Source: Artocarpus heterophyllus
Lineage: Eukaryota > Streptophyta > Magnoliopsida > Rosales > Moraceae
Direction of reading: 5' to 3'
Assembly (NCBI GenBank): GCA_025403435.1
Contig: CM046327.1
Coordinates: forward strand, 18,104,440-18,168,439
DNA length: 64,000 nt
Part shown: one piece after another, positions 12,132-25,142 of the stretch
Position numbering within the stretch: the first letter of the stretch is position 1
How the letters are laid out: each line of letters opens with the position of its first letter
The notes under the pieces: generated by a model
Databases searched by the model: none
Seen by the model: only the letters and a program-made list of their open reading frames with translations
What the model was told of the DNA's origin: nothing
Position numbers and translations under genes: made by a program

Positions 12132-14938
12132 TGTAACACCCCTATGTGGGGGTTAACAGTTTTAAATAAATAAAAATAATTTTAAATTTTATATTATTTA
12201 AATCAATTAAACAATGCCCATGGGTCTTTAAACAACAAGAAAAATAAAAATAAACGTTTTAAATACAAACCACAGTTTTTAGTGTAGCACCAAATATATA
12301 TAATTACAGTCATCATCACCATAGTACAATTCCCAAATAACTTAACACAGCCATAAAAAAAAATAATACAACTCTTACATGTTGTAGATAAGTTGTAATT
12401 AAACAGGGTCTTCTAACACGAAAACAGCAAGATTGTTTTCGCTTATTCCTCTTCAAATATGTTGCACTGAGTTCCACCTGAGATATGAAGATATGATAGG
12501 GATGAGCATCGACATGCCCAGTAGGGATATCATGACTCACCTTATGGTTTATCCATTACCACATTAAAAACTGCATGGTTAGTAGGTTACATCATATTCC
12601 AGATTATGAGGTTTATTATGATCACATCTTATGGATACCGTAGTTAATCATTACCAAGTGTCATAATTACACATTTATACAAATATTACCAATCATCATT
12701 GTTCCTAGGTATCCATGTTAAATTGAGTATCACTCAACTCATCGAAACCCAAATGGGCGTACTTGATCACCCTATAAACATTTCAAGGGTGTTCCGGTGA
12801 GGGGACATCAAGCCCCGAGTCCTCACCAAATCGATTCCTGTACAGTGTGTTCTGGGACTTTCAACCCAAGGAAGCGTCATCACCTTCCCCCTATTTTTCC
12901 TTTTAGGGTATTCGTGCCCAAGGACGTAACCGTCGCCCTTTTTACATCTCACTATTCCTTTGTATTCAATTTATATTTATAGAGTCAATTTCCTAACCAT
13001 GCTTCTCAATTTATAACATATGTCAAATCATTATATTTATCGCTATACAATATACATATTTTACAATATAAAACAATCAAATTTAATTTACCAAAACCTC
13101 ACAAAAGATGAGTAATAGAATCCCTACCTTCAAAGCTTAACAACAAACTTTTATTCTCGGAATTAATCAACGTTAGCTCCACACATCCTTGACCCTAAGG
13201 CATGCATAAGGACAATTAAAACTAAAGCACAACGTATAATCACATTCATAAGTGAATTATGTGTAAACCTGTCTACTAGTGCCATTAAAGTATTTTTATG
13301 CAATTGTTCTTTAAATACCAAGTAAACAATTTTTATCTTAAACGCAATATAAAATACATACAAGCAATTTTTATGTTTTAGTCTCTAATAAGAATTCATA
13401 AATCATTTAGGGTAGTATTGGAAAGGTTGTAAGACATTAAGAGACTAGAAGGTGAGTAAAATTGGGTTTTTGGTTCAAGTTAACAGCTAGTATACCATGG
13501 CAACTTGGTGGTATACTTTTGTAAAAAGGCGGGTTCACTATCTACAATTAACACACGGGTTAACAGGTGGTTTACTTAAGATAGACGGGTGGTTTATTAC
13601 CACTGGCAGGTTTACTAGTTTCTAATCCGAAAATTGAAAAATTCATAGAAATTAAAATACAACTCCGATTTAGGGTCATGATAGCTCATTGGAAAGCTTA
13701 GGATGTCTACTTTTTAAATATGCAAACCAATTTACAAAATTCATTTTCATTTAACTCCAGAATTTTAAGAAATAGCCACTGCCCATAGAGGTATTATAAA
13801 GTTTATGGGATGTCAAATTTTTCTTTAACTTAAAGCATATTATCCTTGTTTAAAATCTCAAAACCATTCCAAAATATGCAACATGCATTATATAATCAGA
13901 ATAAACATATTCTCATGAGTTTTATACCAAAATCATTATCAAATTATATCTCTAGCCTTTCTTGTAAATAATGATGAAAACATGCTTAAATTTGCTCTTT
14001 AAGCTCAAAACATTAGAACATCAATCTTAAAGTTATGGAAACCGGTTTTAAACATTCCTAACATGTTTCTAACATTGTCATCAAACCAAAATAAAAGTTG
14101 GTTGTGGGTTGTAACTCAAGACTCAAGTTTTTTGTTCATAAATGTTTAAGGATGCATGTTAACTTAACTAGAAATTTGCATGAATTTTGAACACGAAAAT
14201 TATGCATTAAACATGGAGAAAATACATACTAAAAACTAAGTTTAGATTAAAGAAAACCTACCTCAAAACTTCTTTGAAAAGCACCAAAGTTCGGGTTAAC
14301 AATCAAGCTTGAATTAACTCTAAAACCGCCTCGATCATGGTTGGGAATTATAATTGTCTTGGCCACAAAGAGAGCTTTGTGCTCTATGTCTTTAGTTAGA
14401 AATTTGAAGTGAGAAAGGGAGAGAATGAGAACTAGAGAAGAAGGTGGTGATAGTTAAATAAAAAGATATCAAAATGCTTAAGAGGAATGGGATGTTTACG
14501 GGGGAAAGTTGTAAGAAGAAACAAAAGAGTCTTAAAGGAAAATATCATCTTGTCTCCCATGAAGATTTTTAGCAAATCATGCTAACATAATTGAGGGGAC
14601 AATTGGAGTGAATTATAGAAGAAGATAAGGAAATAATTAAAGAGGTGGTTGAGAAAATATCTCCATGTCTTTTATGAATTGAGGGAAAATAATTCAATGT
14701 CCCCTTCGGATACCTTTAGCAAAATAAGAAGAAGGCTATATAATTGAGCAATAATTTAGGGAGACAAGATTGGTAGAAGTGTTGGTAAATTTTGAATGTT
14801 TCTTAGGAAGACTTGGTAAGAAAATACTAAAGTGGTATTTTTTTTTTAATGATCGTAAACAACTTAGTAATTTTAAATAGTCACATTTTATTCATTAAAT
14901 TTTACAAAATCATGCCCGTTAAAAATACGGGTGTTACA
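12132..14938 (-). repeat. 5' LTR of the young Ty3/gypsy element
   Basis: 2807 bases, same length and, as far as compared, the same sequence as 4419-7225. As the 5' LTR of a minus-strand element it should carry the promoter; a TATATAG-like box can be read on the minus strand near 14737-14745, about 200 bases into the LTR, but this is only a candidate. The acgcc duplication follows at 14939-14943. Confidence 0.95.
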
Positions 14939-14943
14939 ACGCC

Positions 14944-16097
14944 TTAGGATCAAGGGAGTGTGGAGCTAACGTTAATTGATTTCGGGATTAAAAGATTGGT
15001 GATAAGCTTGAAAGGTAGGGATTCTATTACTCATCTTTTGTGAGGTTTTTATGGAATTAAAATTGATTGTTTTACTGCAAGATATATATATATATATATA
15101 TGTATAGTTGAACTGCTATTATATGAGTATTACATATGAAACTATGACATGGACTCGTCTTGTATTGTACGGCGAGGAATATAATGAATTAACACATGTT
15201 ATAAATTGAGAAGCATGGTTAGGAAAACTGACTCTATTAATAATGATTGAATATGGAGAAATGGTGAGACGTGAAGAGGGCGGCGGTTACGTCCTTGGGC
15301 ATGAATACCCTAAAAGGTAAAATAGGGGGAAGGTGATGACGCTTCCTTGGGTTGAAAGTCCCAGAACACACTGTACAGGAATCGACTTGGTGAGGACTCG
15401 GGGCTTGATGTCCCCTCACCGGAACACCCTTGGAATGTTTAGAGGGTGATCAAACACGCCCATTTGGGTTTCGATGAGTTGAGTGATACTCTATTGAACG
15501 TGGGTACCTAGAAATAATGATGAAATGTAACATTTGTATATATGTATATGTATGAAACTCGGTAATGATTAACTATGGTATCCACAGAATATGATTATAA
15601 TAAATCTCATAATATGAATAATGATGAGTATTAAATAACCATGTAGGTTTTAATGTGGTAATGATAAAAACCTAAAGGTGAGTAATGGTTTTCTCTACTG
15701 ATCATATTGTTGTTTATTCCCTTATATTTTTATCTTTTCAGGACTCACTAAGTGTGAGGTGGCTACGAGAAAGATAGTTGAGGAAACTATGTAGCTATAT
15801 TATATTGAGACTGCTTCAATTATTAAGAATGTTCTTCATGATAATGTAAGCATCAGTTGTTACTTTCTGTGACTGTATTAAAATGTGATGAGGGTTAAAA
15901 TGATGATGACGACAGTTTATATTATTAAATTTAATGTGCTACATTAAACTGTGGTTTAATTGTCGTTTATATTTTTATTTTTGATTTGAGAGTTTTTATT
16001 TAAACCCCGTGCAATTTTATTTTTAAGGTTTACTTTTATTTTTGATTTTTATTTTAATTCATTAAAAACTATTAACCCCCACATAGGGGGCGTTACA
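14944..16097 (+). mobile_element. Old Ty3/gypsy solo LTR, 3' part
   Basis: Continues the LTR that starts at 3123; joined across the nested element, the two parts match 49252-51708 almost base for base in layout. It includes an AT microsatellite (about 15085-15101) that the 49252 copy lacks. It ends ataggggg-cgttaca at 16097, followed by the acttt duplication (16098-16102). No primer-binding site follows, which supports a solo LTR rather than a 5' LTR. Confidence 0.85.
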
Positions 16098-16102
16098 ACT
16101 TT

Positions 16103-18956
16103 TCATCTTGTAGTAGAGTCAGGTGTGATTTACCATTAAACTATGTCTTGATGAAGTATATTATTCCCATCTCAGTAGTAGTATTGTCGGTAGATTAAGG
16201 AAACATATTACAATAATTAGATAATAATAATTTTTAATTCACTTCCTAATCTCTGGTGGAAATAACTAAAAGCCACATTGTTTTTATACTGCAAAAATGG
16301 TATTTTTAGGACACTCAAACAATGGGAACCAAAATAAATGGACTTAAAAAAAAAAAAGGAGATAGAGAGAGAGAGACTTTACAAGCAATACTAGACCTAA
16401 TTTAGAAGCCTTCTACAAAATCAAGAAATGTACCGCACTAAACTCATGTCACTTGTTTTGTGTCATTATTTTCGAATTTGACCTTTTCTAAATTTATAAA
16501 TGAAAAGAGAAATTTAAGCAAAAATTTTATGATATATAAGATTAGATTTTCTTATACAGACATGCGAGGCCAATTATGGATGGGCTTTTTACACAAATAT
16601 TACAAAAATAAAGCTTAGATTGACTTATGTCGTCCAAGAAAAACATTTATACAGAACGCTACTATCACTTAATTACATTACATATGATATTCTAAATATA
16701 TTATATGAAAGAGTTTGGTGATATGAGGTTGAAGAAGGTATATACAAATTTAAAGTGATATTAAAGGATAAAATCATCGTGTGACAGTAACTTTGCTTCA
16801 ATAAATATAACATGTACAATACTTTTTTAGGTTTTGACATTTATAAATCCACCTCGAAAAAGAACGGCATTAAGCACAAAAAGCTCATTATACGGGCAGT
16901 GTCAAGGCAGGCCAATGTTGGCACCCATTGATCATAGGAAATTTTTTTTTTTTTTTTATATTAAATGGGAAATCTTTGTTTCTCTTGGAAAATTACCATC
17001 AATTATGAAGGCCCTTGAAATGTCTAATCACTTGGGGTCGGTGATATTGGAAAAATCACCATCATGATCATGACTCCATCATGATCATGACTACTGAAAA
17101 AGGTTATATTGCTAAATTACGTATAGTGTTTCTATTAATATTTAATGTCATGCAACATTTTTTTACGGAGCAAAAAAGTTAAAAGACCTTGAGTGCTAAT
17201 TCTTTAATTTTTGGCGACCAAAGATTATTTGTTAGTAAATTTTAGTCGCATAATTTATCATCACCTAAAATTAATGATCTCCATTCTCCATAATTTTTTT
17301 TTTACCAAAATTTAGTTACAAAAGCACATGTCTGATCACTTTTTTAGTAACCAAATATTGATGTATCTACTACTAAAATTAGCCAGAGAACTTTTTTTGT
17401 ACGATCGACATTTTGTGACCAAATATTTAGGCCCCGAAATCTTAAAATTGTTGTAGTTGATTAATATTTCCCAGATTAATAAGCTTAATTCCAAATATAA
17501 TCAATATTGAACTGCCGCTAGAGATCATTTGGACGAATATTTACTTTCGTTTTAACGAAAGTTTTTTTGGAGGCTTGTCATACTCTCTGAAGGTGTACTT
17601 AAACTCGATTTGTTAGATTATTCACTGAAAAGAAAATTAAGCCCATGAATAAAAATCAAGACTTTTTTTACACATACAGCATAATTTCAGTAGCTACTTG
17701 TAAGGTTGAAATATTATAAAATTTTCATAATTTCATAAGAATTAAAGCAAAATTAATATCATTAAAATAATCACTATAAAATTATATGATAAAAAATGTG
17801 ATATTATTATGATAATAACTATATAAAATTTTTTTTATTTTGTTATATTATAAAAATTTTACTAAGTTTCAATTCCACTTTATAAATTTTGCCATGTAAA
17901 AAATTCAAAGGGTATAGTTTTGTTTCCCCAAACATTTTTCAAACTAATAAAGTACTCTACGTGGTACAATATTAATCTTCTCTTAATTTGCGGAGGTCTA
18001 AATTTATTGCTAACCCAAGAGTTAAACATAAATTATATACATATATATATATGTATATATTTTATAAACATGGAGCCTCCAAGATTCACCAACCATATAA
18101 CACAAAAGGAGCTTAGGTTCTATTTCCATATACCTTTGTCGTCGGATCTAGGACACCTGAAAGAACAATCCAGAAAATTTACACTTTAATTCTCCAAGAA
18201 TCTGCATCTACTAAGCCTGCTTCACCAGCCTAACACGTGTTACACAAACTGATTAATCTTTTAATCCCCTTTTAGTTATAAAAGTAAATTAAGAGTTAAA
18301 AATAGATTTTTTTTTAAAAGATAAACTTGTTCCTTAAAAAGAGCTCTAATTAGTGGGTCACCATGTGCCAAAGCCAAAGGTTGGTCTCCACAGAAGGAAA
18401 GAAAACCCAGTTCTTGGAATCCCTAAAGGGCTGTGAAAGAAAGGAAAAAAATTAAAGAAAGTTAAAATATAATATTAATTTTGATGGAGGGAGGATGCAA
18501 TGACACATCCCCTCTTGTCAACCACATTTTGTACACCTCTTTCATGTTTAAAATAATTAAATTAAATTTGAGCCAATTGATTAAGCTTCAATCAAGCGTA
18601 CTGTTAGAATCTTGATTATTGTTTAATCAAAAATTAAATGCTCTCAAAGATCCTGACCTAGCTGTTGGAGATTTCTTGCTTTTAAGTATAGGGAATAACC
18701 TTACTTTATATATGTTTGTGCATATGTGTTTTGGTGTGGCGACTTTAACTTTGCTGAAAGTGACAGGCTATGCCCTAGTGTGGTTTGCCCTCCCAATTGG
18801 AAATATAAAAAAAAAAGTTCCCCCTTTTTTAATTGATTAATTTATTTACTTTTTTTTTTTGGGATTTCTTTTTAAGTATTTGACTCCCATATTCTTTTTT
18901 TTTTCCTCCAACGGTAAAGGGTGAGATGTGGGTTAGGTTAGGTTAAAATCACTTTT
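16103..18956. other. Non-coding stretch, no gene seen
   Basis: No conserved coding sequence is visible. The open frames near 16834-17067 and 17920-18189 are short, AT-rich and featureless. A perfect short tandem duplication (catcatgatcatgac, two copies) lies at about 17060-17091. The rest is AT-rich intergenic sequence with poly-T runs. Confidence 0.5.
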
Positions 18957-19073
18957 AGTGTGTTTGTTTCGTGGTTCGAATCACGGTTCGAATCATTTTG
19001 CTACAGTATTTTCTCTCACAAAAATTTAAATCTTCATTTAAATACTCTATTCAAATACTCGAACCAAACGGGC
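18957..19073. mobile_element. Short MITE-like element with GTTTGGTTCG-type ends
   Basis: The left end (gtgtttgtttcgtggttcgaa) is approximately inverted at the right end (ttcaaatactcgaaccaaac, then gggc). The middle contains 'gctacagtattttctctcac', a phrase close to that of the other short elements listed here (30341, 39064, 40243, 48502). No coding capacity. No clear target-site duplication. Confidence 0.5.
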
Positions 19074-22000
19074 TCTTTGTATTTTCTTTTCGTTGCAACG
19101 CGGAATAAACATTCTCTCACCCTATAAGTATCTCATAATAATAGAGTATTTGAGAATATTAGTTTAAACCAATTGAATTGGTTCAAAATAAAATAGCATA
19201 TAAGAACTTTACACTATTTAATTTCACATCAATTGATTCAAACGAATGCTCCAAACACTTATAAGAAAAATCATTCTTAGAAAAAAGATATATATATCTA
19301 TTAATGTATTAAGAAGAATCATATATATATATATGTGATCAATATATGATACATAGGTTAATTAGCTCCAAAATTTAGTGACCCTAAACTTTGAACTTGG
19401 AGCTTAGTGTGTATATATATTGCTAGAGTTGAAGTCATAATCCACTAAGATAATGGCTTAAATTAAGGCGTAATTCAAGGGGTTGTTGAAAATCTAATGT
19501 TATTATTTATTCATGTAAACTTTAGGGAAAAAAGTTTCTGGTGTACGTCTCATATGACAGCCATGCGTGGAGTTAATTAAGCTTTTGGAATATAGAGATT
19601 AATCAATGAAAAATGAGCACACTTTTAGAGGTGAAAGCGTGAAGAGTTTAGCATGGTGGGAGGGAAACATGGAAGGATACTCTGTGTGGCACATACAACA
19701 CAAACAAAGCACTAGTTTTCAAGAAGGAAAGAGTCAAGACACCTTTATGTATATTAATATAGATATATTCATACAAACTATACATATAAATATATATGTA
19801 TATATGTATGTATGAATGACATTGATCACACACATATCCCTAAATATCTATAAATGCAACTTTATGGTTTGATACGGAATGGGAGGGCATACATAGGACC
19901 TATATATATATATATATATATATATAATCTTTTTTTTTTTAATTATCATGAGGTTGAAATAGAAGGAACCATTTGAGGCTTTGGACGTGAGAGAAGGGGT
20001 GGGGGCCTGGTTGGTCTAGCAAAATTTTGCTCCATGAAAGTTGATTTGTGGTGCACAAGATTCTAGAATACTGCGCATCTTTCAGGTGAAATTGATTGGT
20101 GGTGACATAACAAGTAATCTCTTGGATTATTGTTAATCAATTTTGTACAAATGCTATGTCATAAAGTCTAGTCTAGTGCTCATGTTTTCCAAAATATATA
20201 AATGCCTAACATTAGATTAGTTATCATAATTAAGTTAATTTGTAATGTAGAGATATTAAGTCTATTCATACGGGGACACCTTAAAACAATAATAATGAAA
20301 CAGAATGGAATTGTGAATCATGTCATTCTCCAAATAATAGGTGCTTTCGTGGTATCTTCACAAATTAAACCCGAGTGCTCCATAATTGTCTATGGCAACT
20401 TTTATGACTTCATCACTAAAAGTTTGCAAGTATACCATTCGAATGCACAAATTAACAAATTCCTTTTAAAATTTACAAATTCATCATAACTTATACAACT
20501 CTAACGTTTTAAGTTCATAAATTCCAAAGTAAAATATGTTAAGTTATTGGATTCTCAACACCAAATACCAGGAATTCTTCTCTTAACACTATAAAAGTAC
20601 ATAACCGCGGTTAAAATGCCTGCATTTGTTAACAAAGATATTACATATATGTTTTGGAGAATTTGAGGTACTAAAATGTTTAATTCTCAACTGACAATCA
20701 TCATCACATGTGATGAGATCTGAGATCTAAAACGCCATCAAAACACTAAGAACGGGACCAGTACTATTGCTGCATATTCGTTAAGAAAAGAGAGAACAAA
20801 AATGTTTTTAATTAAGCTTTTGTTGACAGATGCAAAAGTAGGGTAATAAGGTTGTTGTTATTATTAATTATACTTTAATTAATTAGAAGAAGGATTCCTG
20901 AATCAATTTCCTTAATTAAAGGGACAAACGTGATTAGCCCAAATTAAGAAGTCAGAACTTTTAGTCACCCAATAGCTGTTTAGTGTTAATCATGCATAAA
21001 TATTCCTGGCTCAAAGTTGGAAGATGGGAAACAAGGCTTGCAAGTGTCGGGATAAATATGGCACCCATTATAATAAAGCTTGTAATTAACCAAATAAACA
21101 ACTCAAAAGCAAATAAAGGGAATCCCTTCTATGCCATGCGCGTCTTTTTTTCCGCCTACCTAAGCTGTTTCCTAATTCATTATTTTAATTAAAACAGCAC
21201 AAAAGAATCTCTCTCATTGTCTCTCTCTCTCTTTCTCTCTCTCTCTAGCCGGAGAGTTTCATCCTTATCCTTTTCTTACCTCTCTTTCTTTGCTTTAATC
21301 AGGTTAACTCTAGTAAACTCTGAGAGGTTGACTAAGGTTTAAGGGCTTTGTATGGAAATTACATTAAACCATAGCTAGATAATTAACACCAACTTGGAAT
21401 TATTATTAATAGTGTATTTTGGTATCTTCAACTCAATTCAAAATTTTTGGTACATTGTAAAGCTTTCACTGTCATATAAATGTTCAAATAAAAGTATATT
21501 ACTGTATAAAGTTCTTACATATTATAATATTTTTAATCAATTAGTTCAAAGCAATTCACTGGCATAGTCAAGTAGCCATGACTGCCCCAATCATTTTTTA
21601 AAATTAGAATTTAACCCCTAACATGCATAATTTAAAATTTTAGTTGCCCCCATAGAGTGATTGCAATATACTGTTATGTCCCTACGAAAACTAAAATATA
21701 TTGTTGTGTCTGTACGAAATAATTAAAATTCGTTTTATTACCCTCATTTCAAAAAAATAATTATAATTATGTCCAACTCAAACATTTGAATGTATAGTTA
21801 CATGTATAGATCTATCTTTTTATTTAATAAAATATTATTTTTAATTTTTACATAATGTCTCCGTTGGGAAGTTTTGGCTCCACCATTGAACCAACTTGTT
21901 ATAACCAATATTCTCAAACACTTTATACAAAATTAAATGTGTTTGACAATATAATTAAAACAATAAATTATAACAAAAATATTATAATATGTAAAAATTT

Positions 22001-25000
22001 GATAATATATCAAAATTTTATTTTATAATATAATATATAAAAACTTTAAATTATAATAAACTAATAAGTTTCAATTTTAAAACTAATCAAAATATAACCT
22101 TTATAAGGTCATGTACATTCTCTCTTTCCTGGTCCTCTCTCTTTACTGAAATGACTAAGAAAGTCCACAGACGTCACGTCCCTGTAGTTTGTTCACAACT
22201 TCACCCTGTTAAAAAAACAAGAAAAAGGGAAAGAAAATTACTGACAAAGAACATAACAATCGATATGCCCAAACATGAATAATTCACTCAACAAAACCGA
22301 CCCAACTCAATTTGTTCATCCACCACATACACCCAATCTGACACCCCTTCTATCTCCCAATTTCTCTGACAACCTCATCTCAAGAGTACGTCAACTTTTC
22401 TTGAGTCACATCTCTCTCTCTTCTCTGCTCATCTTTCTGCACTAAATAGAGTCTAAAGCCGCTACTGATCAAAGCGTCCACACCAGTCAGACCAGTAAAT
22501 TTTATGCCTACTACATTTATATGAGAGTAACACTGTCATTCTTTTTCAGTTTGTACTTATAATGTCCGTGACTTTTATTTAAAAAAAAACATCTCGCAAT
22601 TATTAGCACGTGGATAGAGGATTTAAACAGTTGAAAATTATGCGGTAGTGTACAATTTATGTGAAATTTTTATCAGATTTTATCAATTTTATATATGTTT
22701 TATTTTTTACTAATCCAATGTTCAAAAATATAGTAAGTGTAGAGTGAGACTAGCCTAAAGCAAAAATTGTCACCATGACTTTTACGATTAAAAAATAATA
22801 ATTTAATTATGAATATGAGTGTGATTGAAAATATAAAATAGAAATAAAAATATCTAATATGATAGATATTGGCATCGAAAAAGAAAGTAAGACCTTCATG
22901 AAGGGTGAGGCCTAAGGCAAAATGCCTTAACGACCTTACCCTTGAGCCGATACAGATAAGGATAACCAGTAACCTGCCAGAGAAAGCTTCTTAAATTGTG
23001 AAAATGATGAAAAACTTTCGATTATAGAATAGTCATTCTCTGAGGCTCCAATTGGCCGAAATCCAACTAACTAATAGACCTACAAGTGATATAGTGTTTT
23101 GCAGGTTTTGAATGTTATTGTCATCCACATGGGGCAGCTGCAGTACACCAAGTGAAGAATGCAGGTTGAATTCACTGCATTTGCCTAAAACAACTTGCAA
23201 GGACTTTCAAACTTAGAAAGTGAAAGTACAATGTGTGGTCTATTTGGTTGAAGAAACAACGTGCCATATGATCCTGAGAAAAGCAACAAAAAATAAAAAA
23301 GGGGGGGCCAATATCTTCTCTTTCACACATACATTACATCTTATAATTTTAACCATCACCTTATCTTCTTTTTGCCGAAATTGTAACTGATCTTATCCTT
23401 GTTCAGATTTATTAAATTTTTTGTTACCATAACAAGGTTATATTATGAGAAAAGGCGAAGTAAGTTGTCCAAAACCGTGGGACTACACAAAAATGACCAG
23501 GTGATGACCAGCGTGCCCTCACAATATGGCGGCTACCGTTACCTTTGGGGTGGTGTAAACGTGGACACTTTGAGTCCTCATTGGTGGGCAGGTCAATAAA
23601 CTGTCAGCATCAATGGGAAGGGTACGCGTGGATGGATGGAATATGTGGTCCCTGTGTGATCATTTCATGGGGGCTAGCCACGCGTAAAAGGAATTTCCTT
23701 GCACCCATGTGCCTCTCCTTGGCTTAGAACATGTCTTTACAACCATTCTCTTGTCTCTTACACAATCTCTCCATATGAACCCCACCAGAAAATACAAAAT
23801 AAAAACTTTTTATCATGCTAAAAACTTTTCTTCATTGACTTAGCTTGCTTGAGTCCAAGCCAATGTTCAATGTGCAATGTTCATTTATTCCACGGTAAAA
23901 AGTACTAGTACTGTTGGGCGAGACTGTAAAATTTTCCTGGGCTGTTCTTTTTTTGTTTTTATTTTTATTGTTTTTTTTTTTTTTTTGCTTTATTGTGCCT
24001 TGAAATTACTTCCCTGATTAGCTTTGGTGTAATCATATTTCTATTGAAGCCTTGTGCTTGTTCATCTGAAAAAGCTAATGAAACTTTCTAAGTTGGAGCT
24101 ACGGTTTAAATTGTGGTTTTGTGGCATTAACCAAGTTTTTAACAATGTTATCTTCACATTCTACGTTGTTTTTAGTTTAGTTTTTTATTTCCAACTAATT
24201 GTTTCGCAAAATCATGACGTAAAATAACTAATATATCTCTATATGTGTACCTAGACTATATATATATATACGTATATATAAACAATAAAGTGTATGCCAT
24301 TCATTGCAATTTTCAAAAGCAATATTGGTTCTTATCTAATAGATAGTGATCAAATATTTTGTCTCCCAACTGTCAATTTGAAATCAATTCTCATTTTTCC
24401 TTTTCAACTTTTGGGATGACTTGCATTCCAACGTTTCTTCTTGTGCCCCTGTCTCTTTTTATTCATTTTTCCCCATGTAATTGTTGTTAAATAAGGGAAT
24501 GACTTCAACTTGTCACAAATTAGTACTATCCAAAATAAATATGCCATATTAGGAAAAATATCATTCTAATCCAAAAGACTCTAATTGATAAGTAGACCCC
24601 AGTTTAACATTCAATTTCTTTTTCTTTTGAAAAAGAGGATTTTCTTTTTCTTTTGAAAAAGAGGATTTAATTTCTTTTTTTGGCGTTACAATTTGAATAT
24701 GAGCAAGATTTACAAGAGATATAAATACCCTTAACTAGATGTGCATTCCAAATGTAAAATAGAAGATAAAAAGTAATAGAGGTAATCAACTAAAGAGAAA
24801 AACAAATGAATTATACTTGAAGAAGTGTGCTTTCTCAAAATATCCAGTAACTATTTTTTATTTATTTTTATTTTTTCTATTTTACCTTGACATGCAATGA
24901 TAGAATGCACTTGATGCTTCTTTTTCTACCATAGTGGGCATGAGAGCTAATTAGTTGATGTAGATGAGGCAGACTTTAGAGCCTGTGAAGTTCGGCAACC

Positions 25001-25142
25001 AAATTGGACCTTGCATCTCTCTTGTCTCTTGATGAGCCTTTACATATATATATATATATGTGGTTAATCCTGGACCTTACATTGTGGTGATGTTAACTTA
25101 TTCGTGTTTGGATGCCTAGAAAATCGCCAAGAAAAGTATTTC
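19074..25142. other. Long non-coding stretch, no gene seen
   Basis: No frame here matches a protein family I recognise; those at 20202-20489, 20983-21192 and 23399-23727 lack plausible family signals. Visible items: AT microsatellites at about 19797-19809, 19903-19925 and 25040-25060; a CT-rich tract at 21210-21246; an ACGT-rich motif (gacgtcacgtcc) near 22170; an inverted pair tacgcgtgg / ccacgcgta at about 23622-23687; and a tandem duplication of a 27-base unit around 24615-24667. These could be regulatory, but no gene adjoins them. Confidence 0.45.

Larger units (their letters stand above)
4419..14938 (-). mobile_element. Full-length Ty3/gypsy chromovirus (Tekay/Del type), apparently intact
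   Basis: A 10,520-bp retrotransposon on the minus strand: 5' LTR 12132-14938, primer-binding site 12111-12124, one gag-pol frame 7283-11980, polypurine tract 7226-7238, 3' LTR 4419-7225, 5-bp duplication acgcc on both sides. Both LTRs are 2807 bp, start TGTAACACCC and end GGGTGTTACA, and keep a constant 7713-base offset; no difference was found in the parts compared. Identical LTRs and an unbroken frame mean a very recent insertion. The long LTRs and a C-terminal chromodomain-like end of the polyprotein fit the Tekay/Del lineage; lineage assignment is by family knowledge, not by a tree. Confidence 0.93.

Noticed and set aside
18606..18626. miR172-like word (agaatcttgat)
   Set aside because: Only the first eleven bases match and no fold-back partner is seen.
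19873..19895. miR482-like 5' word (ggaatgggagg)
   Set aside because: No complementary arm was found within a few hundred bases, so no hairpin precursor is supported.
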